Source: Desulfobulbaceae bacterium
Lineage (GTDB): Bacteria; Desulfobacterota; Desulfobulbia; Desulfobulbales; Desulfobulbaceae
Assembly: GCA_027011235.1 (NCBI GenBank)
Contig: JALVAI010000485.1
Coordinates: forward strand, 1-5,018
DNA length: 5,018 nucleotides
Reading direction: 5' to 3'
Below, piece after piece: positions 1-5,018 of the stretch. The notes below the pieces were generated by a model. That model searched no databases and was not told the DNA's origin. It was given only the letters and a program-made list of their open reading frames with translations. How positions within the stretch are numbered: the stretch's first letter is position 1; the number at the start of each line of letters is the position of its first letter. The translations under genes were made by a program, and so were the position numbers.

Positions 1-719
1 ACCGTAGCGGCATCATAATGTTTTTTTAAAAAGATGAGTTCTGATCGTACTTTACGCACCATGACCTCGGCAAGAGGCGCTCCTTTTTCGCTCTGTCCTT
101 CAAGGTGCATGACCCTTGCCTCCGGTATTTGGGCAAGCAGCCATCCCTCCTGTCTCACTGCAAGACAGAGATCTATGTCTTCAGCGTACAGAAAAAAACG
201 GGTGTCAAAACCGCCAACAGCAACAATGACAGAGCTGCGTGCGACCATGGCGGCGCCAAGTATCCAGGCAATTTTTCCTGGAAGATCATCAAAGCGTCCG
301 CCGCTGTACCGGCCTGCCGGGTAGCTGTATTCCACGGCAGGATGCGGGCTTCCATCCGGATTGATAATCACTGGACCAGCCAGCCCGACCTCGGGATGTG
401 ACTCCATAAATTTGCGGATTGCCCGCAGGCAGCCAGCTTGCAGTTCCGTATCAGGATTAAGGAAAAAAAGCAGTTCCTCCCTGCACCGTTTAATTGCCTG
501 GTTATTGGCGGCCGCAAAACCAAGGTTCTCGGTATTGGCAATGAGTTCTATCTCCGGATAATCGGTTTGCAACAACTCGAGACTGCCATCTACCGAACCA
601 TTGTCAACCACAATTATCCGGCATTTGTCATCCTTCTCCTTTCTGATGGAATCAAGACACCTGGCCAGAAGTTTTCCTGTATTATAGTTGACGATGACAA
701 TACAGATATCCGGGATCAT
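1..719 (-). CDS. GT2-family glycosyltransferase (rhamnosyltransferase-like), C-terminus beyond left edge
   Basis: Partial gene: 239 codons are visible from an ATG at 719 and the frame is open to the left edge. The protein starts MIPDICIVIVNYNTGKLL, the typical beta-strand opening of a GT-A fold glycosyltransferase family 2 enzyme. It continues with VVDNGSVDGS (residues 37-46, nucleotide-sugar binding), NTENLGFAAANNQAI (62-76), the DxD-like FFLNPDTEL (85-93), GGFDTRFFLYAEDIDLCLAVRQ (169-190, with the ED-D acceptor/catalytic motif) and EGW. This pattern is that of the WbbL/rhamnosyltransferase-like branch of GT2, cytoplasmic enzymes that add sugars to lipid-linked O-antigen or other surface glycans. 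The donor sugar cannot be told from sequence. Its ATG overlaps the stop of the upstream methyltransferase as ATGA. Its own Shine-Dalgarno is weak (AGGA about 13 nt upstream), so translation is probably coupled. Family call is firm; the specific sugar is unknown. Confidence 0.93.
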   Translation of the reverse strand, partial: MIPDICIVIVNYNTGKLLARCLDSIRKEKDDKCRIIVVDNGSVDGSLELLQTDYPEIELIANTENLGFAAANNQAIKRCREELLFFLNPDTELQAGCLRAIRKFMESHPEVGLAGPVIINPDGSPHPAVEYSYPAGRYSGGRFDDLPGKIAWILGAAMVARSSVIVAVGGFDTRFFLYAEDIDLCLAVRQEGWLLAQIPEARVMHLEGQSEKGAPLAEVMVRKVRSELIFLKKHYDAAT

Positions 720-1519
720 CGCTGTTCTTTTTTCCTGCAGGCAAAGAGAATCGAGGAGCCGGGAAAGAGTTTGGCTATGGGCCTGGCAAATGGACGGGTG
801 ATGGGATTTTTGGCAAGCCGTCGCTTTATATAGCCGCAATGATATGTTTTTTGTCCTATTATTTCAAGGCCATGGCGCTTGATGACCAAGGCAAGGGAGT
901 TGGGCGTGAAATGATGACAGTGAAACGGCAAGTCCCAGCCCGGCCAATCCTCTCCTTCCATGAACGCGTCAATGGAATCATGGTTAGGCACGTCAACAAT
1001 AACTATTCCATCCTCAGCCAGCAAATCGGTAAAAAATGCCAACTGCCTCTCTGGATCGGGGAAATGCTCGAAACTGTGCCAAAAGGTGATGACATCAAAA
1101 CGGCGTTGGCTGATTTCCCCGGGATTATCGACAAATTCCAGGCCAAGTTTTCTGGTTATAAAGTCTTTGTTCGCCGGACTGATATCAAACCCGACAGGGA
1201 CAAAACGCTTTTGGCAACCATACAGGAAATAGCCCCTGCCGCAGCCCACATCAAGCAGCCGCCCTCGTGTTTTATACTTTTTCACAAAGTTGATCCGGTG
1301 ATCCTCCCGGCAAATGTGTTTGCCAAATCCGGGATCACCAGGCGCGACATCCTCATAATGGGCCGCAAAATACCTTTGATCGTACAGGGCTGCCAACTCT
1401 GCAGGCTCCGGCATGGGTTCGGTGACCGCATGCCCGCACCGACGGCAGCATTCAAGATTGTACGCCCCAATGGTATAGCGGACAAAAACACGATCATGAC
1501 CACAGACCGGACAACTCAT
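716..1519 (-). CDS. class I SAM-dependent methyltransferase with N-terminal zinc-ribbon knuckle
   Basis: A complete 267-residue protein. The N-terminus carries CPVCG (C3, C6) and CCRRCG (C25, C28), a four-cysteine knuckle likely to bind zinc. A Rossmann-fold methyltransferase domain follows: motif I LLDVGCGRGYFL (residues 88-99, SAM binding), GFDIS (110-114, acidic residue at the end of strand 2), FDVITFWHSFEHFPDP (141-156) and GIVIVDVPNH (171-180). A later DWPGWDLPFHCHHFTPNSL segment (191-209) is usual in the Methyltransf_23-like proteins of surface-polysaccharide clusters. The C-terminal tail (about 240-267) is basic with a hydrophobic patch. Family and neighbours suggest methylation of a sugar or glycan intermediate in the cytoplasm; the substrate is inference. 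The start is well supported: GGGGAG (1528-1533) lies 8 nt before the ATG. The start overlaps the ligase stop by 4 bp (ATGA) and the stop overlaps the GT2 start likewise. Confidence 0.92.
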   Translation of the reverse strand: MSCPVCGHDRVFVRYTIGAYNLECCRRCGHAVTEPMPEPAELAALYDQRYFAAHYEDVAPGDPGFGKHICREDHRINFVKKYKTRGRLLDVGCGRGYFLYGCQKRFVPVGFDISPANKDFITRKLGLEFVDNPGEISQRRFDVITFWHSFEHFPDPERQLAFFTDLLAEDGIVIVDVPNHDSIDAFMEGEDWPGWDLPFHCHHFTPNSLALVIKRHGLEIIGQKTYHCGYIKRRLAKNPITRPFARPIAKLFPGSSILFACRKKEQR

Positions 1520-2760
1520 GCCATCGGCTCCCCGGCATTGGATTGAACGGTAGCCGACTGCCTGTTATCTTGCGGAAGGGCATACAGAACAGCGGCAAAA
1601 AGGGAAAAGAAAAAGCCGGTTTCATATACCTTCAGATACGATTCCGTCAACATGATGGTAAGAAAAAACAGAGGAAAGGCAAAACGGACCCGGCGCCAGT
1701 GGTCATGGCTTACCCAGGCCTGTCGAAACATGACGGCAAAAATCATCAGCAGGGCAATGATACCCGGAATACCAACCATTGCCGCCACCAGTACATATTG
1801 ATTATGGGGATTATCGGTTGCCACGCAGGTTGGGCTGAGCTTGTGATTGATATCGGCATAGGACGCTTGAAAGCCACCGGTCCCCACCCCGAGAAGCGGA
1901 TGCTGCCGGATAATCTGCCATGAGTTGCACCAGAACCGCAGCCGCTGGCCGACCGAGGTGTTGGGATCGGTGTGGAAGCGGGCAATCTCATGCCGGGCCG
2001 TATTCACCCGCTGGTGAAAAACCGGGCTGAGACGGTAGCCGCCATAAAACATGAGCGGAACCAGCAGACAGACAGCAGCAACTGCCTTGACACGGTTTTT
2101 CGCCAGCACCTGCAGGATAAACAGGGCCAGCAGAACAAAGAAAACCAGTTGGCCGGCACGTCCCTCGGTAATGAACATGTTAAAGGTCATGATAACAGCC
2201 AACAGCGCCAGGCCCAGGCGGAAACCTTTTCCGGCCCTTGCCCAGACAGCCTCATGCATGACCAGGTAAATAGCAAAGGCGAGCAGGGGATTATACACCA
2301 CATGAAAGGTATTATGGGTCAGATGCTGCTGGGAGACATCGCTGTAATGAAGGAGGCCGAACCAGGCAAGATAGGTCATGATCATGGCCGCAGTAATCCC
2401 GATCAGAAAGCCCCAGACATAGAATGACCGGCGACTGCTGTCAATCGCCGTTAAAAACACGGGCAGCAGGGCGATTTTCCATCTTGCCTGCAGCACGAGC
2501 AACCCTGCCTTGACATCCGGACTCCACAATAAACCGACTGCCAGCACAACAAGATAGGCAAGGACCGCAACGACCACCGGATTGGCTGTGATGACCCGCC
2601 ATTTCTGCCCAAATTTCCCCTCCACCACCCAGAGCAGCAGAATACAGAGTGACAACACACTGACCGCCGAGGTGGATAACGGCAACGCACACGCCAGCAG
2701 AGCGGGAAGAATCCGGTTCAATCGTCCGGCACCGGTCCTGATCCGTTGCCACACCTTCAT
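1516..2760 (-). CDS. O-antigen ligase family membrane protein (WaaL/Wzy_C-like)
   Basis: A 414-residue polytopic inner-membrane protein from the chosen ATG. About ten to twelve hydrophobic segments lie at roughly 14-48 (two), 58-79, 94-106, 112-137, 153-172, 181-197, 202-221, 224-243, 320-343, 359-376 and 378-397. A large hydrophilic loop at 244-319 would be periplasmic. Hallmarks of the O-antigen ligase/polymerase (Wzy_C) family are TEGRAGQ (198-204, conserved Arg), QRLRFW (272-277) with HPLLGVGTGGF (287-297), and DNPHNQY (316-322, conserved His). These enzymes transfer polyprenyl-diphosphate-linked glycan to lipid A-core on the periplasmic face. Start choice: the frame extends to a GTG at 2799 and another ATG at 2778. 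GAGG (2769-2772) sits 8 nt before the ATG at 2760, the best ribosome site of the three, though ATG 2778 is also possible. It lies 78 nt after the ABC exporter stop and overlaps the methyltransferase start as ATGA. A Wzy polymerase or a ligase for a non-LPS acceptor cannot be excluded. Confidence 0.88.
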   Translation of the reverse strand: MKVWQRIRTGAGRLNRILPALLACALPLSTSAVSVLSLCILLLWVVEGKFGQKWRVITANPVVVAVLAYLVVLAVGLLWSPDVKAGLLVLQARWKIALLPVFLTAIDSSRRSFYVWGFLIGITAAMIMTYLAWFGLLHYSDVSQQHLTHNTFHVVYNPLLAFAIYLVMHEAVWARAGKGFRLGLALLAVIMTFNMFITEGRAGQLVFFVLLALFILQVLAKNRVKAVAAVCLLVPLMFYGGYRLSPVFHQRVNTARHEIARFHTDPNTSVGQRLRFWCNSWQIIRQHPLLGVGTGGFQASYADINHKLSPTCVATDNPHNQYVLVAAMVGIPGIIALLMIFAVMFRQAWVSHDHWRRVRFAFPLFFLTIMLTESYLKVYETGFFFSLFAAVLYALPQDNRQSATVQSNAGEPMA

Positions 2761-2838
2761 TTCCCTGTCCTCAGCCATAACTCGCTTCCATGCCGTCACA
2801 TCGTCTGCAGGCCAGTCACTGATCCGTCCGCTCTCAGC

Positions 2839-4569
2839 TCAGGTACCATACTGCATGGAGTGCAGTCCCTCGTACACCCCCTGAAGCTGCAAAAGATTTT
2901 CATGGGTGCCCTCTTCCACCAGCCGGCCATTTTGCATGACAATAATACGGTCAGCGTTTTTAATGGTCGACAGACGATGGGCAATGACAATGGTTGTCCT
3001 GTTTTTCATGAGATTTTCCAGGGCCTTTTGCACCTTGCGCTCGGATTCGGTGTCAAGGGATGAGGTGGCCTCGTCCAGAACCAGGATGGGCGCGTCCTTT
3101 AAAATTGCCCGGGCAATGGAGATTCGCTGCCGCTGGCCGCCGGATAATCGCGCCCCGGATTCGCCGATAACAGTATCAAAACCCTGGGGCAGTTCTTCAA
3201 TAAACTTGAGGGCAAACGCCGCCTCCGCCGCCCGCCTGATCTCTTCTTCCGTACAGTCCGGACTGCCGTAGCCGATATTATTGCGGACCGTATCATTAAA
3301 AAGAATTGTCTGCTGGGTCACCAGGGCTATCTGCCTGCGCAGCGAATGCAGGGTCACATCACGAATGTCATGGCCATCTAAAAGAACAGCCCCGTCCCCA
3401 ACGTCATGGAACCTGGGCAGCAGATTAGCCAGGGTTGTTTTTCCGCCACCCGAGGGGCCAACCACGGCCAGCACCTCACCGCACCGTACCCTGAGATTTA
3501 TCCCGTGCAGAACAGGCTCATCTCCGCCATAGGAAAAGGTCACATTCCGGTATTCAATGGTATCGTGAAAGAGCGGCAGCTCGACAGCATCATCCCGTTC
3601 CACAATATCGGGGGCAATATCAAGCAGACTGAAAATCCTGGTTGCCGACGCCAGCCCGGACTGGATGGTGGAATTAATCTTACTCACCCCCTTGATCGGT
3701 TCATAGAGCATGATAAGAGCGGTCAGAAAGGACATGAAGGTACCGGTGGTGGAATGTCCCTTCAACACCTGCATACCACCAAACCAGATAATCAGGGCCA
3801 TGGCCACCCCGCCCAGAAATTCGATCATAGGGTGGGACAGGCACCGGTAGCGGGTTTCGGTCATCAGGGTATTGAAGAGATGTTGAATCTGGCCGGCAAA
3901 TCTCTTCTCTTCCGCCTTTTCCATGCAGAAAGCCTTGACGATCCTGGCCCCGCCGATGGTCTCATGCAGGATATTGGTCGCCTTGCCGATGCTTTTCTGG
4001 TAGCGGGTGGAAACCTGGCGAAACTTTTTCCCGAAGATGACAATGGGAACAACGGCCAGGGGCAGGATTATCATGGACATCAGGGCCAGACGCCAATCCA
4101 TGATAAAGATGACCCCCAACAGGCCGATCACTGAAAAAAAATCCCGCAACACCCGGATCAGGGCATGGGAAACAGCCCCCTGCAGCATGGCGACATCGTT
4201 CATGATCCTTGATATCAGTTCCCCGGTGGGCATATTGTGAAAAAACGACAGGGACAACCGGTTTATATGTTGATACAGGGTATTGCGCAAATCCCTGATC
4301 ACGCACTGGCCCACCCATTCAAGCAGGTAGGAATAGATAAAATAAAAAACACCCTTAACCAGAAACAGGGCCAGCAGGGCCAGGGGAAGAAGATTGAGCA
4401 GCACCCTGTCCTTGTTGACAAAGATCTCATCGAGAAGCGGTTTGACCATATAGGCCTGGGCCGCATTGAACCCGGCGACAATGACCATCCCCACCATGGC
4501 GATGATGAGTTTGCCGCGATAGGGGGCAAGCACCTGGTAGAGCCTGGATATGATTTCCCTGTTGGTCAT
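2839..4569 (-). CDS. msbA: MsbA-type lipid A/lipid-linked glycan ABC exporter (fused TMD-NBD)
   Basis: A 576-residue half-transporter from the chosen ATG, close to the 582 residues of E. coli MsbA. The N-terminal six-helix exporter domain (about 18-300) has hydrophobic segments near 21-41, 60-81, 143-157, 161-180, 249-268 and 278-291. It includes the conserved FFHNMPTGELISRIMNDV stretch (109-126). The C-terminal ATPase has Walker A GPSGGGKTT (371-379), Q-loop VTQQTILF (417-424), signature LSGGQ (475-479), Walker B ILVLDE (495-500, catalytic E500), D-loop SSLD (503-506) and switch H531, all intact. Such proteins act as homodimers in the inner membrane and flip lipid A-core to the periplasmic leaflet. 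The ligase just downstream supports a lipid A/LPS role, but a peptide, drug or other glycolipid exporter of the same ABCB class is possible. Start: an in-frame TTG at 4644 would add 25 hydrophilic residues, but ATG 4569 gives the usual MsbA N-terminus. The Shine-Dalgarno is poor (AGGTG about 14 nt away). Confidence 0.88.
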   Translation of the reverse strand: MTNREIISRLYQVLAPYRGKLIIAMVGMVIVAGFNAAQAYMVKPLLDEIFVNKDRVLLNLLPLALLALFLVKGVFYFIYSYLLEWVGQCVIRDLRNTLYQHINRLSLSFFHNMPTGELISRIMNDVAMLQGAVSHALIRVLRDFFSVIGLLGVIFIMDWRLALMSMIILPLAVVPIVIFGKKFRQVSTRYQKSIGKATNILHETIGGARIVKAFCMEKAEEKRFAGQIQHLFNTLMTETRYRCLSHPMIEFLGGVAMALIIWFGGMQVLKGHSTTGTFMSFLTALIMLYEPIKGVSKINSTIQSGLASATRIFSLLDIAPDIVERDDAVELPLFHDTIEYRNVTFSYGGDEPVLHGINLRVRCGEVLAVVGPSGGGKTTLANLLPRFHDVGDGAVLLDGHDIRDVTLHSLRRQIALVTQQTILFNDTVRNNIGYGSPDCTEEEIRRAAEAAFALKFIEELPQGFDTVIGESGARLSGGQRQRISIARAILKDAPILVLDEATSSLDTESERKVQKALENLMKNRTTIVIAHRLSTIKNADRIIVMQNGRLVEEGTHENLLQLQGVYEGLHSMQYGT

Positions 4570-4579
4570 GATTTTTTTA

Positions 4580-4599
4580 CTGTCACCTGTCCCTGTCCC
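4580..4599. repeat. short CTGTC tandem repeats just upstream of the exporter start
   Basis: Three near-identical CTGTC units (CTGTCAC, CTGTCC, CTGTCCC) lie side by side; on the minus strand they read as purine-rich GGGACAGGGACAGGTGACAG. An A7 run and the ATG follow. The purine-rich stretch is the only Shine-Dalgarno-like material before the exporter start, but it is too far away to be a good one. A role in translation is not shown. Confidence 0.3.
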
Positions 4600-4613
4600 G
4601 AAACCGGCCCGCT

Positions 4614-4644
4614 CTCTTGCAACACTCTTGCAACTCTTTTGCAA
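4614..4644. repeat. three TTGCAA palindromes with exact 11-bp period in the operon leader
   Basis: TTGCAA occurs at 4617-4622, 4628-4633 and 4639-4644, each copy starting 11 bp after the previous one. The first two sit in identical CTCTTGCAA units (4614-4622 and 4625-4633); the third is CTCTTTTGCAA. TTGCAA is its own reverse complement, and 11 bp is about one helical turn, so the three sites face the same side of the DNA. They lie downstream of the predicted promoter and upstream of the exporter start codon, where a repressor or other DNA-binding protein could act. They may instead be a simple tandem repeat. If translation began at the TTG at 4644 they would be coding. Confidence 0.5.
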
Positions 4645-4678
4645 TTTTCAGCGTGACGGAAATTGCGAAAAATTTACA

Positions 4679-4707
4679 GTAGTAGTCAACCGCTTTTCTT
4701 TTGTCAA
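4679..4707 (-). promoter_or_regulatory. probable sigma70-type promoter of the ABC exporter operon
   Basis: On the minus strand a perfect -35 box TTGACA (4707-4702) is followed by a 17-bp spacer and TACTAC (4684-4679), which matches TATAAT at four of six positions. Transcription would begin near 4672 and give a leader of about 100 nt before the ATG at 4569. The box spacing is ideal and the site is the only good candidate upstream of the operon. A second TTGAC (4690-4686) lies in the spacer but has no well-placed -10. Inferred from consensus only. Confidence 0.6.
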
Positions 4708-4720
4708 GCACAGGAAAAAT

Positions 4721-4883
4721 CATGTAAGTAGTCAGGGGCACCGCACGGAGTCTCGTTCCTCGCTTACCTCTTCGCACGGTCGCGACTGCCCGCATAGTGG
4801 GCTATCGGAGTCTCCGCTACGCTCCGCTTACCTGCGACCAGTCGCGCCTGCACGAATCTACGGCACCCCTGACCACTTACACG
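4721..4883. repeat. large GC-rich imperfect palindrome (structured intergenic element)
   Basis: The outer arms 4721-4743 and 4861-4883 are inverted copies built on GTAAGTRGTCAGGGG, matching at 19 of 23 positions. An inner pair of arms, 4771-4788 and 4839-4856, matches at 14 of 18, including a perfect CGCGACTG/CAGTCGCG stem. The apical part holds smaller palindromes: ATAG-TGGG-CTAT (4794-4805) and CGGAG-T-CTCCG (4806-4816). All four outer-arm mismatches are A/C oppositions on the plus strand, which become U-G wobbles in minus-strand RNA. The minus-strand 3' arm is followed at once by ATTTTTC. It could be a REP/MITE-like dispersed element, a structured RNA, or an elaborate terminator for the upstream gene. 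No transposase and no clear target-site duplication were seen. It abuts the -35 box of the operon promoter. Confidence 0.7.
4746..4851. repeat. imperfect ~60-bp direct duplication inside the palindromic element
   Basis: CGGAGTCTC at 4746-4754 recurs at 4806-4814. GCTTACCT at 4762-4769 recurs at 4826-4833, GTCGCG at 4779-4784 (reading GGTCGCG) recurs at 4841-4846, and CTGC at 4786-4789 recurs at 4848-4851. The offsets are 60-64 bp, so the two units are diverged copies with small indels. One copy falls on the 5' side of the fold and the other mostly in its apical loop. Confidence 0.5.
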
Positions 4884-4904
4884 TTTAAGGTATATGAAAA
4901 TACA

Positions 4905-4925
4905 TGGTTACAAATCCTGTAACCA
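4905..4925 (-). terminator. perfect 8-bp hairpin after a possible upstream gene; weak terminator candidate
   Basis: TGGTTACA (4905-4912), a 5-nt loop and TGTAACCA (4918-4925) form a perfect 8-bp inverted repeat, nine bases downstream of the stop of the partial minus-strand frame at 4935. On the minus strand it is followed by TGTATTTTC, a short and interrupted T run, so termination would be weak. The stem is AT-rich and symmetrical, so a protein-binding operator is an alternative. Confidence 0.4.
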
Positions 4926-4934
4926 GTTGTGAAA

Positions 4935-5018
4935 TCATACCAGGGTGGAATGAAAGTTCCCGGACAGCACCCGCATTTTCCGGCTGCCGGCAAGAAGGGA
5001 GCCGACCAGGGGTGCTTC
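4935..5018 (-). CDS. possible C-terminal end of an upstream gene, unidentified
   Basis: A minus-strand frame open to the right edge gives 27 residues (starting EAPLVGSLLAGSRKMRVL and ending NFHSTLV) before a TGA at 4937-4935. The stretch looks protein-like and is followed by a hairpin, as expected at a gene end. It is too short to identify and could be chance. If real, it lies upstream of the exporter and is co-oriented with the operon, separated from the exporter start by about 365 bp that hold the palindrome and the promoter. Confidence 0.35.
   Translation of the reverse strand, partial: EAPLVGSLLAGSRKMRVLSGNFHSTLV

Noticed and set aside
438..833. Plus-strand open frame of 131 codons
   Set aside because: Covers the end of the methyltransferase and most of the GT2 gene on the opposite strand; the minus-strand GT2 motifs are far stronger.
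839..1546. Long plus-strand open frame of 235 codons
   Set aside because: It lies antisense to the methyltransferase, whose motifs, ribosome site and overlaps are clear. The predicted protein has no recognisable family features.
1972..2427. Plus-strand open frame of 151 codons opposite the ligase
   Set aside because: It is Gln/Lys/His-rich, the pattern left by reading a hydrophobic membrane-protein gene on the wrong strand, and has no domain or ribosome site.
2761..2838. Possible terminator or promoter between exporter and ligase
   Set aside because: No stem followed by a T run and no convincing -35/-10 pair; the gap is best read as an intra-operon spacer with alternative ligase starts.
3406..4134. 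Long plus-strand open frame of 242 codons
   Set aside because: Antisense to the intact exporter gene. Its His/Gly/Gln-rich composition is what the complement of the real coding frame would produce.
4724..4880. Insertion-sequence remnant or MITE with GTAA termini (IS66-like ends)
   Set aside because: The GTAA ends are suggestive, but the flanking 8-mers (4716-4723 and 4881-4888) do not match as a target-site duplication and there is no transposase relic. Kept only as an alternative.
4721..4883. Integron attC site, tRNA or 6S RNA
   Set aside because: No GTTRRRY/RYYYAAC core sites, no tRNA cloverleaf or TPsiC-like segment. The long hairpin is only superficially like 6S RNA and I could not match its conserved central bubble.
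4550..4888. Plus-strand open frame across the intergenic region (112 codons)
   Set aside because: It runs through the promoter, the TTGCAA repeats and the palindrome, is Ser/Arg-rich and has no domain or good ribosome site.

Overview
The window carries a run of minus-strand genes for lipopolysaccharide (LPS) or other cell-surface glycan assembly, read from right to left. It suggests a Gram-negative, outer-membrane bacterium. The protein style (an MsbA-like exporter followed by a WaaL-like ligase, a zinc-ribbon methyltransferase and a GT2 glycosyltransferase) and the moderate GC would fit a Desulfobacterota-type genome. That taxonomic guess is inference only; nothing in the window fixes it.

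Layout, in the direction of transcription. At 4935-5018 there may be the last 27 codons of an upstream gene. It is followed by a small perfect hairpin (4905-4925) and a ~163-bp GC-rich, strongly palindromic element (4721-4883). Next come a good sigma70-type promoter (TTGACA, 17 bp, TACTAC; 4679-4707) and a ~100-nt leader holding three TTGCAA palindromes at exact 11-bp spacing. The genes then follow: an MsbA-type ABC exporter (2839-4569), an O-antigen ligase-family membrane protein (1516-2760), a SAM-dependent methyltransferase with an N-terminal CxxC...CxxC knuckle (716-1519), and a GT2 glycosyltransferase that runs off the left edge (1-719). The last two junctions are 4-bp ATGA overlaps, so these genes very probably form one translationally coupled operon.

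Proposed joint role (inference from families and order): the GT2 enzyme and the methyltransferase build or cap a surface sugar chain. The ABC exporter flips lipid A-core (or a similar lipid-linked glycan) across the inner membrane. The ligase joins a polyprenyl-linked glycan to its acceptor on the periplasmic face. The exact sugars and acceptor cannot be read from the sequence.

The least ordinary part is the right-hand non-coding ~365 bp. The arms of the large palindrome differ at four positions, and all four become G-U wobble pairs if the minus strand is transcribed. This hints at a selected RNA structure rather than a plain DNA palindrome. No CRISPR array, tRNA, rRNA or transposase gene was seen.
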